DNA of 64,000 nucleotides from NCBI RefSeq assembly GCF_022171985.1, contig NZ_JAJVHF010000003.1, positions 434,001 to 498,000 on the forward strand, written 5' to 3'. Each line of letters starts with the position of its first letter. The stretch's first letter is position 1. This document shows, in pieces, positions 44,301 to 54,046 of the stretch. Below the pieces are notes generated by a model. The model had not been told where the DNA came from. It did no database searches and was given only the letters and a program-made list of their open reading frames with translations. Both the position numbers and the translations under genes were made by a program. This DNA is from Huaxiibacter chinensis (GTDB lineage: Bacteria > Pseudomonadota > Gammaproteobacteria > Enterobacterales > Enterobacteriaceae).

Positions 44301-45706
44301 TAGTGTTTCTCCCGGGAAGTAAATTCAGCGTCTGCGGCAGAAAGCGGACGAGCAGGGCGACCATCTTCTTCAGTGGCGTAGGACTCATGTTCCTCAGGGC
44401 CTTTCTTAATCAGCCTGACCATGTAGCTGTAGCCCACACCAAACACCGAGGTGTACACCACAATAAAGGCCAGCAAACTGACACTCATCTGCAGATCGCC
44501 ATGTGCAGAGACCGCATCTCTTGTTCGCTGTAGCCCATAAACAACCCACGGCTGGCGGCCAACTTCGGTCGTCACCCAGCCCGCGAGGATCGCCACTAAT
44601 CCTGCCGGCCCCATGAACAGAGCAAACCAGAGGAACGGACGGGAGGTATAAATGCGCTGTTTATAACGTAACCACAGTGCTACAACGCCCAGCAGCATCA
44701 TGAGCAGGCCCAGTGCCACCATGATGCGGAATGACCAGAAAACAATGGTAGAGTTAGGTCGATCCTCTTTGGGGAACTCTTTAAGCGCCGGAACCTGCTT
44801 GTCCAGGCTATGGGTCAGGATCAGGCTACCCAGTGCGGGGATCTCAAGTCCGTAACGGGTGCGCTCCTGTTCCATATCCGGCCAGCCGAAGAGCAATAGC
44901 GGTGTCGGCTCACCCGGGGGATTTTCCCAGTGCCCTTCAATGGCCGCAATTTTCGCAGGCTGATGTTCCAGCGTATTCAGGCCATGCATATCACCGACCA
45001 GCGCCTGAACAGGCGCGACAATCAGCGTCATCCACAATGCCATAGAGAACATTTTCCGTATGGCCGGATTTTTGTTGCCACGCAGTAAATGCCATGCCGC
45101 GGACGCGCCCACAAAAAGTGCGCTACTTAAAAACGCCGCGATGGACATATGGAACAGGCGATACGGGAAGGAGGGGTTAAACACCACGGCAAACCAGTCA
45201 ACCGGCACGACTACGCCGTTAACGATCTCATGCCCCTGAGGGGTCTGCATCCAGCTATTCGACGCCAGGATCCAGAAGGTCGAAATAAGCGTGCCCAGTG
45301 CGACCATGCAGGTTGAGAAAAAGTGCAGCCCAGGGCCAACCTTATTCCAGCCAAATAACATGACGCCGAGAAAACCCGCTTCCAGGAAGAAGGCCGTCAG
45401 CACTTCGTAGGTCAGCAGAGGACCGGTAATGCTGCCCGCAAACTGTGAAAATCCGCTCCAGTTTGTGCCGAACTGATAGGCCATGACCAGCCCGGAAACC
45501 ACGCCCATCCCGAAATTGACGGCGAAGATTTTTGACCAGAAATGGTAAAGCGAGCGCCAGACAGGGTTCTTCGTCTTAAGCCACAATCCTTCAAGCACAG
45601 CGAGGTAGCTGGCCAGACCGATAGTGATCGCCGGGAAAATAATATGAAAGGAGACAGTAAAGGCAAACTGTATCCTTGCTAAATGGAACGCATCTAAACC
45701 AAACAT
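44300..45706 (-). CDS. Cytochrome bd-type ubiquinol oxidase subunit I (CioA-like)
   Basis: A 468-residue, nine-helix CydA-family subunit that oxidises ubiquinol and reduces oxygen. Heme ligands are visible: His in FTVSFHIIFP (b595 axial His, near 21), His in LFHMSIAAF, and Met in DLQMSVSL. The quinol-binding Q loop is short (E. coli CydA is 522 residues), a CIO-type trait often linked to cyanide tolerance and low spectral heme d. The start at 45706 (MFGLDAFHLARIQ) is preferred over 45724, because TGAGG precedes it by 7 bases. First gene of a three-gene operon. Confidence 0.92.
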   Translation of the reverse strand: MFGLDAFHLARIQFAFTVSFHIIFPAITIGLASYLAVLEGLWLKTKNPVWRSLYHFWSKIFAVNFGMGVVSGLVMAYQFGTNWSGFSQFAGSITGPLLTYEVLTAFFLEAGFLGVMLFGWNKVGPGLHFFSTCMVALGTLISTFWILASNSWMQTPQGHEIVNGVVVPVDWFAVVFNPSFPYRLFHMSIAAFLSSALFVGASAAWHLLRGNKNPAIRKMFSMALWMTLIVAPVQALVGDMHGLNTLEHQPAKIAAIEGHWENPPGEPTPLLLFGWPDMEQERTRYGLEIPALGSLILTHSLDKQVPALKEFPKEDRPNSTIVFWSFRIMVALGLLMMLLGVVALWLRYKQRIYTSRPFLWFALFMGPAGLVAILAGWVTTEVGRQPWVVYGLQRTRDAVSAHGDLQMSVSLLAFIVVYTSVFGVGYSYMVRLIKKGPEEHESYATEEDGRPARPLSAADAEFTSREKH

Positions 45707-46115
45707 GTACAGCCTCAATGTCAATCGATGTGCTTTTATAGTATAGGGCCCTAAACGAAACTATCAGGCGCAGAAACGTGAAATTTAGCTATAACAGTTT
45801 GGCTATTTAGCTAAAAATAGATGTTCTGTTATACTTGCTGAAGGCGGGGAAGGGTCAACGATATGATTCTAAAAAAATTATTTTTATGAATTTTATTTAT
45901 TAAATGGCTTGCAGGATCGATTTAAACATGCGTTAATGGCTCTTCGGTTTGAATGCCAAAAAATATCTGACACCGTTTCTTAAAGCAATCTCATCACGTT
46001 GTGCCTCTCCGCAGCCTCTTGGGTCTTTTCTTTACATTCTGATTAGTTTTGTCTCAGACCACTATTGCCTTAAAGGCCCATTTGTTAATGGCGTATTTTT
46101 ACGTCAGGAGAATCT
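45707..46115. other. Intergenic region upstream of the bd oxidase operon
   Basis: About 410 bases between divergent genes. Apart from the paired TTTAGCTA elements listed separately it is AT-rich and I recognise nothing else. It serves as leader for the zinc-ribbon gene, preceded by an AGGAG ribosome-binding site. Confidence 0.5.
45784..45815. promoter_or_regulatory. Paired TTTAGCTA elements before the bd oxidase operon
   Basis: TTTAGCTA occurs at 45784-45791 and 45806-45813, 22 bp apart (about two helical turns). The second is part of a 10-bp palindrome (TTTAGCTAAA). A dimeric regulator could bind both sites on one DNA face. The cognate protein is unknown. Confidence 0.45.
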
Positions 46116-46301
46116 ATGATTTCTTATATCCATTTTCGTTGCCCATGCTGTCATGGCTCGCAGTACCGTACGTCCGTTTTTGATGTCTCAGAAAAGAATC
46201 CCCATGGCGCGAAATGCATCTTTTGCAAATCCTCTATGGTGACGCTCGATCATCTGGCGAGTGCATCAGTCGCGCAATCTTCGGTACAGCAACAAGCATA
46301 A
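46116..46301 (+). CDS. YmcF/YnfQ-like small zinc-ribbon protein
   Basis: A 61-residue protein with two Cys pairs, CPCC and CIFC, 24 residues apart, forming a likely zinc ribbon. The central FRCPCCHGSQYRTS-FDV-EKNP-GAKCIFCKSSM pattern is the one I recall from YmcF and YnfQ of E. coli, which sit next to cold-shock genes cspG and cspI. No csp gene is present here, so the cold-shock link may not apply. The start follows AGGAG. Function unknown. Confidence 0.75.
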   Translation: MISYIHFRCPCCHGSQYRTSVFDVSEKNPHGAKCIFCKSSMVTLDHLASASVAQSSVQQQA

Positions 46302-46365
46302 CAGTTCCTGAAAAGGGCTAAATTTCTCCAGCTGATATACACTGTCGCAAAGCCTGGAGAAACCA

Positions 46366-47775
46366 ATGAAAAAATACCAACAGCTGGCACAGCAGATCAT
46401 TTCCCAAATTGAACTGGGTGTCTGGTTGCCAGGTGATAAATTACCTTCACTGCGTGAGCAGGTTGCCAGCAGTGGTATGAGTTTCATGACCGTTGGTCAT
46501 GCGTATCAAACACTTGAAAGCCAGGGGCGAATCGTTGCTCGCCCGCAGTCAGGCTATTACGTCGCGCCGCGTCCGATAAAGCAGCAACCTGCGCCCCCGG
46601 CGCAGGTGATGCGCGATGAAAAAGTCGATATCAATACCTACATCTTTGACGTCCTCCAGGCCAGTCGCGATCCCTCTGTCGTCCCGTTTGCCTCAGCGTT
46701 TCCCGACCCGCGTCTTTTCCCGCTTCAGCAGCTTAATCGTTCTCTGGCTAACGTCAGCAAAACGGCCACGGCCATGAGCGTGATAGAAAATCTCCCTCCC
46801 GGGAACGCCGATCTCCGTCATGCTATCGCCCGACGCTATGCCCAGCAGGGCCTGAATGTTTCTCCCGATGAGATTGTTATCACGGCAGGTGCGCTGGAAG
46901 CGCTCAACCTCAGTTTGCAGGCGGTGACAGAGCCCGGTGACTGGGTCATTGTTGAAAATCCCTGTTTTTACGGTGCGCTTCAGGCGCTGGAACGGCTCAA
47001 ACTTAAGGCACTGGCTATCGCGACGGATGTTCGCGACGGGATCGATCTGAATGCCCTTGAACAGGCTCTGAATGACTATCCGGTAAAAGCCTGCTGGCTC
47101 ATGACCAACGGGCAAAATCCGCTGGGATTTACCCTAAGCCCGCAGAAAAAGGCACAGTTGGTCGCGCTCCTGACAAAACATCAGGTCACGCTCATAGAGG
47201 ATGATGTTTACAGCGAGCTCTATTTTGGTCGTGAAAAGCCGCTGCCCGCAAAGGCCTGGGATACCCAGGATATGACCCTGCACTGTTCGTCCTTCTCAAA
47301 ATGTCTGGTTGCCGGTTTCCGCATCGGCTGGGTGGCGGCAGGCAAACACGCCCGCCGCATTCAGCAACTTCAGCTCATGAGTACGCTCTCAACCAGCTCA
47401 CCGATGCAGCTGGCGCTGGTGGATTATCTGGCCACCAAACGTTATGACGCCCATTTACGTCGGCTAAGACGCACGCTGTCTGAACGCAAGCAAACCGCGT
47501 GGCAATCGCTGATGCGCCACCTGCCGGCAGAAGTGAAAATTCATCACAGTGACAGCGGATATTTCTTGTGGCTGGAGCTGCCAAAACATCTGGATGCGGG
47601 CACGCTCAGTGAGCAAGCCCTGGCATGGCATATCAGCATTGCGCCGGGGAAAATGTTCTCAACGTCGGATACCTGGAGGCCGTTCTTCCGTTTTAATACC
47701 TCCTGGTCATGGGGTGAACGCGAGGAGCAGGCGGTTATCCAGCTCGGTAAGTTAATTCGTAAAATGATGAAATAG
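46366..47775 (+). CDS. ydcR: MocR-type regulator YdcR (GntR helix-turn-helix + aminotransferase)
   Basis: A 469-residue PLP-dependent regulator. An N-terminal GntR winged helix (1-70, GDKLPSLREQVASSGMSFMTVGHAYQTLESQGRIVARPQSGYYV) is joined to a class I aminotransferase-like domain. The PLP Lys lies in CSSFSKCLVAGFRIGW. It matches E. coli YdcR almost throughout and precedes ydcS as in E. coli. MocR proteins typically control an adjacent gene in response to an amine or amino acid, so the ydcSTUV-patD operon is the natural target. Confidence 0.93.
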   Translation: MKKYQQLAQQIISQIELGVWLPGDKLPSLREQVASSGMSFMTVGHAYQTLESQGRIVARPQSGYYVAPRPIKQQPAPPAQVMRDEKVDINTYIFDVLQASRDPSVVPFASAFPDPRLFPLQQLNRSLANVSKTATAMSVIENLPPGNADLRHAIARRYAQQGLNVSPDEIVITAGALEALNLSLQAVTEPGDWVIVENPCFYGALQALERLKLKALAIATDVRDGIDLNALEQALNDYPVKACWLMTNGQNPLGFTLSPQKKAQLVALLTKHQVTLIEDDVYSELYFGREKPLPAKAWDTQDMTLHCSSFSKCLVAGFRIGWVAAGKHARRIQQLQLMSTLSTSSPMQLALVDYLATKRYDAHLRRLRRTLSERKQTAWQSLMRHLPAEVKIHHSDSGYFLWLELPKHLDAGTLSEQALAWHISIAPGKMFSTSDTWRPFFRFNTSWSWGEREEQAVIQLGKLIRKMMK

Positions 47776-47841
47776 GCCTTATGGCTTATTTTTAACGCGT
47801 CTGAACCTCGCGATAAAATAATCAACGCTTATTCTTTCCTG

Positions 47842-47867
47842 GTCTTCGTGCTTATTCGCACGAAGAC
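47842..47867. terminator. Hairpin between ydcR and ydcS
   Basis: A 10-bp perfect stem (GTCTTCGTGC/GCACGAAGAC) with a TTATTC loop. It lacks a T tract and could be a weak terminator or an operator. Confidence 0.4.
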
Positions 47868-48070
47868 GGCCATATGAAAACAGCATGGCTCCCTCTGTTC
47901 GCTAACTCCTTGTCTATAATCCACTTAACGGGGAATGCGCCCTCGGTCACAACCTGATGAAATTTAGCTCACTCCAGAGGTGCGGCGCTTTTGCGCGGTC
48001 TACGTTTAAAAAGGGAGATATTTTTACGGCACGGCTGCCGCCAAATTTCATTGCGACAGGAGTAACTCTA

Positions 48071-49216
48071 ATGAGCAAAAAATTTGCCCGCAGCAGCCTG
48101 TGTGCGCTCGGTATGACAATCGCAACCGTACAAGCCGCCGAACCCCCTAAAGCGATCGGCAAAGGTGAGGGAAGGCTGGATATTATTGCCTGGCCAGGTT
48201 ATGTCGAACGCGGCCAGACCGATAAAAATTATGACTGGGTCACCCAGTTTGAAAAAGAGACGGGGTGTGCGGTAAATGTGAAAACCGCCGCGACCTCGGA
48301 TGAAATGGTAAGCCTGATGGCGAAAGGGGGTTACGACCTGGTGACCGCTTCCGGCGATGCGTCACTGCGGCTGATTATGGGCAAACGGGTGCAGGCAGTG
48401 AACCCGGATCTCATCCCGAACTGGAAAACCATCGATCCGCGAATGGCTAAAGGCGAATGGTTCAACGTTGGCGGAAAAGTTTACGGCACGCCCTATCAGT
48501 GGGGGCCTAATCTGCTGATGTATAATACCAAAACCTTCCCAACCCCGCCGGATAGCTGGTCGGTCATCTTTAAAGAACAAACCCTCCCCGACGGTAAATC
48601 CAATAAAGGACGGGTACAAGCCTACGACGGCCCAATCTATATCGCCGATGCGGCGCTGTTTGTGAAAGCGACGCAACCGCAGCTTGGTATTACGGATCCC
48701 TATCAGCTCACCGAAGAGCAATATGCAGCCGTACTGAAAGTGCTGCGCGATCAGCATGCTCTCATTCACCGTTACTGGCACGACACCACCGTGCAGATGA
48801 GTGATTTTAAAAATGAAGGCGTAGTGGCCTCCAGCGCATGGCCCTACCAGGCGAACGCCCTGAAAGCAGAAAACCAGCCCGTGGCGACCGTCTTCCCTAA
48901 AGAGGGGGTGACCGGTTGGGCGGACACCACCATGCTACATGCTGAAGCCAAACACCCCATGTGTGCCTATAAATGGATGAACTGGTCATTAACGCCAAAA
49001 GTGCAGGGCGATCTGGCATCGTGGTTCGGTTCGCTTCCGGTCGTTGCAGAAGGCTGCAAAGCCAGCACGCTGCTGGGCGAGAAAGGGTGTGAAACCAACG
49101 GCTATACCTATTTTGACAAAATCATGTTCTGGAAAACCCCAGTCGCAGAAGGCGGTAAATTCGTCCCTTACAGCCGCTGGACGCAGGATTACATCGCCAT
49201 TATGGGCGGTCGTTAA
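48071..49216 (+). CDS. ydcS: Polyamine-type ABC periplasmic binding protein YdcS
   Basis: A 381-residue binding protein of the spermidine/putrescine type. The signal peptide is MSKKFARSSLCALGMTIATVQA. The mature domain has the PotD-like segments LDIIAWPGYVERG, DLVTASGDASLRLIMG, and GTPYQWGPNLLMYNTKTFP. The start at 48071 (GGAG ribosome-binding site 10 bases upstream) fits the E. coli protein, while the frame is open 38 codons further. It heads the ydcSTUV-patD operon. E. coli YdcS has also been reported to synthesise polyhydroxybutyrate and to help DNA uptake. Confidence 0.94.
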   Translation: MSKKFARSSLCALGMTIATVQAAEPPKAIGKGEGRLDIIAWPGYVERGQTDKNYDWVTQFEKETGCAVNVKTAATSDEMVSLMAKGGYDLVTASGDASLRLIMGKRVQAVNPDLIPNWKTIDPRMAKGEWFNVGGKVYGTPYQWGPNLLMYNTKTFPTPPDSWSVIFKEQTLPDGKSNKGRVQAYDGPIYIADAALFVKATQPQLGITDPYQLTEEQYAAVLKVLRDQHALIHRYWHDTTVQMSDFKNEGVVASSAWPYQANALKAENQPVATVFPKEGVTGWADTTMLHAEAKHPMCAYKWMNWSLTPKVQGDLASWFGSLPVVAEGCKASTLLGEKGCETNGYTYFDKIMFWKTPVAEGGKFVPYSRWTQDYIAIMGGR

Positions 49217-49233
49217 AGGCCCGGGAGCAGCAC

Positions 49234-50247
49234 ATGACCTACGCGGTAGAGTTCAATGACGTCTCGCGGCTGTACGGGGATGTCCGGGCGGTGGATGGTG
49301 TCACCATCAGCATTCGGGACGGTGAGTTTTTCTCTATGCTGGGGCCGTCTGGCTCCGGTAAAACCACCTGCCTGCGCCTGATCGCCGGTTTTGAGCAGCT
49401 AAGCGGCGGTGCGATAAAAATCTTTGGTCAGGAGGCCAGCGAACTTCCGCCGTGGGAGCGCGATGTCAACACGGTCTTCCAGGATTACGCGCTGTTTCCC
49501 CATATGTCGATTCTCGACAATGTCGCGTATGGGTTAATGGTGAAAGGCATTGCGAAAAAACAGCGACATCTTCAGGCGCGCGCAGCGCTGGAAAAGGTCG
49601 GGCTGGCCTTCGCCGAAAAACGAAAACCCTCTCAGCTTTCTGGGGGCCAGCGGCAGCGTGTCGCGATCGCCCGTGCTCTGGTTAACGAGCCGAGGGTGCT
49701 TCTGCTTGATGAACCTCTGGGAGCGCTCGATCTTAAGCTGCGTGAGCAGATGCAGTTCGAACTTAAAAAACTGCAACAGGAACTTGGGATTACCTTCATT
49801 TTTGTCACCCACGATCAGGGCGAAGCGCTATCGATGTCCGATCGGGTCGCCGTGTTTAACAACGGGCGCATTGAGCAGGTTGATACGCCACGGGCGCTGT
49901 ATATGCGCCCGCGCACCCCGTTTGTGGCACGCTTTGTGGGCACTTCAAACGTATTTGATGCCACGCTCTCGCAGCGTATTTGCGGGATGGAGGGCCTGTT
50001 TTCACTCCGTCCTGAGCATATTCGACTCAATGAGGCGGGCGACATTCAGGTTCAGTGCCAGGTACAGGCGGTGCAATATCAGGGCGCCGCGACGCGTTTT
50101 GAACTGCGGCTGGCGGAAGGCGAAAAACTGCTGGTAAGCCAGGCAAACGTCAGCGACGCGGCGTTACCCGAAAGCCTCATGCCTGGCCAACAGGTCCTGG
50201 CCTCCTGGTCCCGTGACGCCATGGTCCCGCTGCTTGAGGAAAGGTGA
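49234..50247 (+). CDS. ydcT: ABC transporter ATPase YdcT
   Basis: A 337-residue PotA-type ATPase. Walker A GPSGSGKTT, signature LSGGQRQRVAIARALV, Walker B VLLLDEPLGALD and H-loop VTHDQGEALS are present, followed by a TOBE domain. It energises the transporter with YdcU and YdcV. The ATG lies 17 bases after the ydcS stop. Confidence 0.95.
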   Translation: MTYAVEFNDVSRLYGDVRAVDGVTISIRDGEFFSMLGPSGSGKTTCLRLIAGFEQLSGGAIKIFGQEASELPPWERDVNTVFQDYALFPHMSILDNVAYGLMVKGIAKKQRHLQARAALEKVGLAFAEKRKPSQLSGGQRQRVAIARALVNEPRVLLLDEPLGALDLKLREQMQFELKKLQQELGITFIFVTHDQGEALSMSDRVAVFNNGRIEQVDTPRALYMRPRTPFVARFVGTSNVFDATLSQRICGMEGLFSLRPEHIRLNEAGDIQVQCQVQAVQYQGAATRFELRLAEGEKLLVSQANVSDAALPESLMPGQQVLASWSRDAMVPLLEER

Positions 50248-50248
50248 A

Positions 50249-51193
50249 ATGGATATGAGCGTTTCCCGTCCCCATGCATCGCGCGGCCCCTTGAGCCGGA
50301 TAACGACGCCGCTCTGGCGTAAACCGTCCTTGGGCCTCTTCTTGCTGTTGCTGGGGCCACTGATGTGGTTTGGCATTGTCTATCTGGGATCGCTGTTCAC
50401 GCTGTTGTGGCAGGGGTTTTATACCTTTGATGATTTCACCATGTCGGTGACGCCGGATCTCACCTTCGCCAATATCCTTGCGCTTTTTAATCCCGCTAAC
50501 TACGACATTATTCTGCGAACGCTCATCATGGCCATTGCCGTGACGATAGCCAGTGCCATTCTGGCTTTCCCGATGGCGTGGTACATGGCGCGTTATACCC
50601 GGGGCAAATGGAAAGCTTTTTTCTATATCGCCGTCATGCTGCCCATGTGGGCGAGCTATATCGTGAAAGCCTATGCATGGACATTGCTGCTGGCGCGAGA
50701 CGGTGTCGCGCAGTGGTTCCTGGGTCATCTGGGGCTGGAGCCTGTGCTACTGTCTGTGCTTACACTGCCCGCCGTGGGCGGTAACACGCTTTCCACTTCA
50801 GGTTTGGGACGCTTTCTGGTCTTCGTCTATATCTGGCTGCCCTTTATGATCCTGCCGGTGCAGGCGGCGCTGGAACGCTTGCCGCCCTCGCTGTTACAAG
50901 CCTCTGCCGATCTGGGGGCGAAACCCCGACAGACGTTCCGCTTTGTGGTTTTGCCTCTGGCTATACCGGGGATTGCAGCAGGGTCGATTTTCACCTTTTC
51001 ACTGACGCTGGGGGATTTTATTGTCCCGCAACTGGTGGGGCCGCCCGGCTATTTTATTGGCAACATGGTTTATGCCCAACAGGGTGCAATAGGCAATATG
51101 CCGATGGCCGCCGCCTTTACCCTGGTGCCGATAGTCTTGATCTCACTTTATCTGGCGTTTGTGAAACGTCTGGGAGCGTTCGATGCCCTCTGA
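50249..51193 (+). CDS. ydcU: ABC transporter permease YdcU
   Basis: A 314-residue inner-membrane permease with six helices (PotB type). The EAA-like loop is in [32 protein letters not shown]. The start is placed at 50249, just after the ydcT stop, giving a length like the 313 residues of E. coli YdcU; an ATG at 50255 is also possible. Confidence 0.94.
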   Translation: MDMSVSRPHASRGPLSRITTPLWRKPSLGLFLLLLGPLMWFGIVYLGSLFTLLWQGFYTFDDFTMSVTPDLTFANILALFNPANYDIILRTLIMAIAVTIASAILAFPMAWYMARYTRGKWKAFFYIAVMLPMWASYIVKAYAWTLLLARDGVAQWFLGHLGLEPVLLSVLTLPAVGGNTLSTSGLGRFLVFVYIWLPFMILPVQAALERLPPSLLQASADLGAKPRQTFRFVVLPLAIPGIAAGSIFTFSLTLGDFIVPQLVGPPGYFIGNMVYAQQGAIGNMPMAAAFTLVPIVLISLYLAFVKRLGAFDAL

Positions 51194-51989
51194 GCGCGCT
51201 CCGTGGTTTTTGAAACTGGCCGCGTGGGGTGGGGTGATATTCCTCCACTTCCCGCTTCTCATTATTGCGCTCTATGCCTTTAATACCGAGGAGGCGGCTT
51301 TTAGTTTTCCACCCAGGGGCCTGACGCTTCGATGGTTTAGCGTGGCCGCGTCGCGCAGCGATATCATTGAATCCGTGACGTTGTCACTTAAAATCGCCAC
51401 GTTATCTACCGCCATCGCGCTGGTATTAGGCACGCTTGCCGCCGCCGCACTCTGGCGAAGTACCTTTTTTGGCAAAAACGCCGTTTCGCTGCTTCTGTTA
51501 CTGCCTATCGCCTTGCCGGGAATCATTACCGGCCTGGCGCTGCTCACGGCATTTAAAACCATCAATCTTGAGCCCGGTTTTTTCACGATTGTGACCGGGC
51601 ACGCCACGTTCTGCGTGGTCGTGGTATTCAACAATGTGATAGCCCGGTTCCGGCGAACCTCCTGGAGCCTGGTTGAAGCCTCAATGGATTTGGGCGCGGA
51701 TGGCTGGCAAACCTTCCGTTATGTGGTGCTGCCCAATCTCGGGTCGGCACTGCTGGCGGGCGGGATGCTGGCCTTTGCGCTGTCGTTCGATGAAATCATC
51801 GTGACGACATTTACGGCCGGGCACGAACGCACTCTGCCGCTGTGGCTGCTTAACCAGCTAGGCCGCCCGCGTGATGTCCCCGTGACCAACGTGGTTGCGC
51901 TGCTGGTCATGCTCGTGACGACAATACCCATTCTGGGCGCCTGGTGGCTGACCCGTGATGGCGAGATGAACGCTGAAAGCGGAAAATAA
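51183..51989 (+). CDS. ydcV: ABC transporter permease YdcV
   Basis: A 268-residue inner-membrane permease (PotC type). The EAA loop is [30 protein letters not shown]. Its start lies within the last codons of ydcU, overlapping by 11 bases. It pairs with YdcU to form the membrane channel. Confidence 0.95.
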   Translation: MPSERAPWFLKLAAWGGVIFLHFPLLIIALYAFNTEEAAFSFPPRGLTLRWFSVAASRSDIIESVTLSLKIATLSTAIALVLGTLAAAALWRSTFFGKNAVSLLLLLPIALPGIITGLALLTAFKTINLEPGFFTIVTGHATFCVVVVFNNVIARFRRTSWSLVEASMDLGADGWQTFRYVVLPNLGSALLAGGMLAFALSFDEIIVTTFTAGHERTLPLWLLNQLGRPRDVPVTNVVALLVMLVTTIPILGAWWLTRDGEMNAESGK

Positions 51990-52013
51990 CCTTGATTTCA
52001 ACAGGATAAAGCG

Positions 52014-53438
52014 ATGCAAACACAACTGCTGATAAATGGTGAACTGGTGGCCGGCGAAGGCGATACACAGCCGGTCTATAATCCTGCAACGGGCGAGGTG
52101 CTGGTGGAGATCGCTGAGGCATCAGCCGCACAGGTCGATGCGGCGGTACAGGCTGCCGATCGAGCCTTTGCGACATGGGGACAGACTTCCCCCAAAGCCC
52201 GTTCAGAGGCGTTACTCAAACTGGCAGACGCCATTGAAGCAAAAGCCGATACCTTTGCCCGCCTGGAATCGCAAAATTGCGGCAAGCCTTTGCACTGTGT
52301 CACCAGTGACGAAATTCCCGCTGTTGCAGATGTTTTTCGTTTTTTCGCCGGCGCTGCGCGCTGTCTTAACGGGCTGGCGGCAGGGGAATACCTTGAGGGA
52401 CACACTTCGATGATCCGCCGCGATCCGGTCGGGGTGGTGGCCTCGATTGCTCCCTGGAACTATCCGCTGATGATGGCGGCCTGGAAGCTGGCGCCCGCCC
52501 TGGCGGCGTGAAACTGTGTGGTCATTAAACCGTCAGAAATTACGCCGTTAACCGCGCTGGCGCTGGGAGAACTGGCAAAGGAGATCTTCCCGGCCGGGGT
52601 GATTAACATCCTGTTTGGTCGCGGTAAAACCGTCGGCGATCCGCTCACCGGGCATGAAAAAGTCCGCATGGTTTCTCTTACCGGTTCTATTGCTACGGGT
52701 GAGCATATCATTGGCCATACGGCCGCCTCGATAAAGCGCACCCATATGGAGTTAGGTGGCAAAGCGCCGGTGATTGTTTTTGATGATGCCGATCTGGACG
52801 CGGTCGTTGAGGGGGTCCGAACCTTTGGTTTTTATAATGCCGGGCAGGACTGCACCGCCGCTTGCCGGATCTACGCGCAAAAAGGGATATACCCTGCACT
52901 GGTCGAAAAACTGGGGGCAGCAGTCTCCAGCCTGAAAATGGGCGCACCCGAGGATGAATCGACAGAACTGGGGCCGCTGAGTTCCGACGCGCATCTGGCG
53001 CGGGTGAGCCAGGCGGTTGAAGAGGCGAAAGCGCTCTCCCATATAAAAGTGGTCACCGGGGGTAACCGGGGCGAGGGCGGCGGATACTATTTCCAGCCAA
53101 CGCTGCTTGCGGGGGCGAAACAAGACGATGCCATCGTCCAGCGCGAAGTCTTTGGCCCGGTGGTAAGCATGACGGAGTTCGAGGATGAAGAGCAGGTCCT
53201 GACGTGGGCAAACGCCTCGCAGTATGGTCTGGCGTCATCGGTCTGGACGCAGGATGTAGGCCGTGCGCATCGTATGAGCGCGCGTCTGCAGTACGGCTGC
53301 ACCTGGGTGAATACCCATTTTATGCTGGTCAGTGAAATGCCCCACGGGGGGATGAAGTTATCCGGATATGGGAAAGATATGTCCGTATACGGGCTGGAAG
53401 ATTACACCGTCGTCCGGCACATCATGATCAAACACTGA
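52014..53438 (+). pseudogene. patD: Gamma-aminobutyraldehyde dehydrogenase PatD, interrupted by TGA
   Basis: The reading frame for PatD (also YdcW, about 474 residues) is complete except for a TGA at 52509-52511, codon 166. It falls in [18 protein letters not shown], where the family has a glycine (APALAAGNCVV). One base change (GGA to TGA) would explain it. The remaining frame runs on without other damage to the expected end. The catalytic Cys is in [13 protein letters not shown], downstream of the stop. The 165-residue fragment would be inactive. E. coli PatD oxidises 4-aminobutyraldehyde from putrescine to GABA. It is the last gene of ydcSTUV-patD. Confidence 0.9.
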
Positions 53439-53479
53439 TATCGTGCCGGGTCGACCCATGGGCGGCCCGGCGATGCGCT

Positions 53480-53662
53480 TTACCACCCGCACACATCATG
53501 CTCATTTTCCGTGTCATACGCACGGACGGTATTAATGAGATCTTTCACGACATCTGCCGCAATATCAGGTACCAGAAGCTCCGTTGGGGTTTCTGTTTCG
53601 TAGTCCACCGACACGCCATTACTGTTGTTTGTTACGGTGACGGTGTAGGTTGCCTTACTCAT
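53480..53662 (-). CDS. yoaG: YoaG-like DUF1869 protein
   Basis: A 60-residue protein nearly identical to E. coli YoaG (TYTVTVTNNSNGVSVDYETE through to YDTENEHDVCGW). In E. coli, yeaR-yoaG is an operon induced by nitrate and nitric oxide via NarL and NsrR. Here it is the third gene after two yeaR paralogues, 3 bases behind the nearer. Function unknown; it is not where K-12 keeps it. Confidence 0.9.
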   Translation of the reverse strand: MSKATYTVTVTNNSNGVSVDYETETPTELLVPDIAADVVKDLINTVRAYDTENEHDVCGW

Positions 53663-53665
53663 AAT

Positions 53666-54019
53666 TTACCCCTTGTGTGTATTCACCACTTTTCCAATGC
53701 CCGCCCCTTCGAGGTTTACCTGCGGATCGGCGAAGAAATCAATATTGAAATACGTATCTTCGGTCAGAAGCTCGATGCGGTGCCACTTTTGCGGGGGCGA
53801 AATGCCAAAAGAACCCGCTTCAATAATCAGTTCCAGATCGGGCTGCGTGGCGTCAGCATCCGGGAAGCCAAAATATTTCACCGCACCCTGCATCACGGAC
53901 AAACGCCCGTAGACGTGCGCTTTGGTGTTGTGATGGGTGAATAAGGCTTTGGGCGCAGTTTCTTTATTCCAGAAGGGGGTAGAACGGGTGTGAACAAAAT
54001 TCTCAGGAATACGTAGCAT
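53666..54019 (-). CDS. yeaR: YeaR-like DUF1971 protein, copy 2
   Basis: A 117-residue DUF1971 cupin-like protein. It shares the diagnostic HTRSTPFWNKETAP start and the PPQKWHRIELLTEDTYFNIDFF block with the next upstream gene and with E. coli YeaR. It has an extended C-terminus (EGAGIGKVVNTHKG) like E. coli YeaR, so this copy may be the orthologue. The role is unknown; YeaR is induced by nitric oxide. Gap to the upstream paralogue is 27 bases. Confidence 0.85.
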   Translation of the reverse strand: MLRIPENFVHTRSTPFWNKETAPKALFTHHNTKAHVYGRLSVMQGAVKYFGFPDADATQPDLELIIEAGSFGISPPQKWHRIELLTEDTYFNIDFFADPQVNLEGAGIGKVVNTHKG

Positions 54020-54046
54020 AGAAGTTTCCTTAGTCTTGTTGCGCGC

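Noticed and set aside
52509-52511. TGA in patD as a selenocysteine codon
   Set aside because: The family has Gly here, no catalytic selenium site is known, and no SECIS-like hairpin was evident just downstream.
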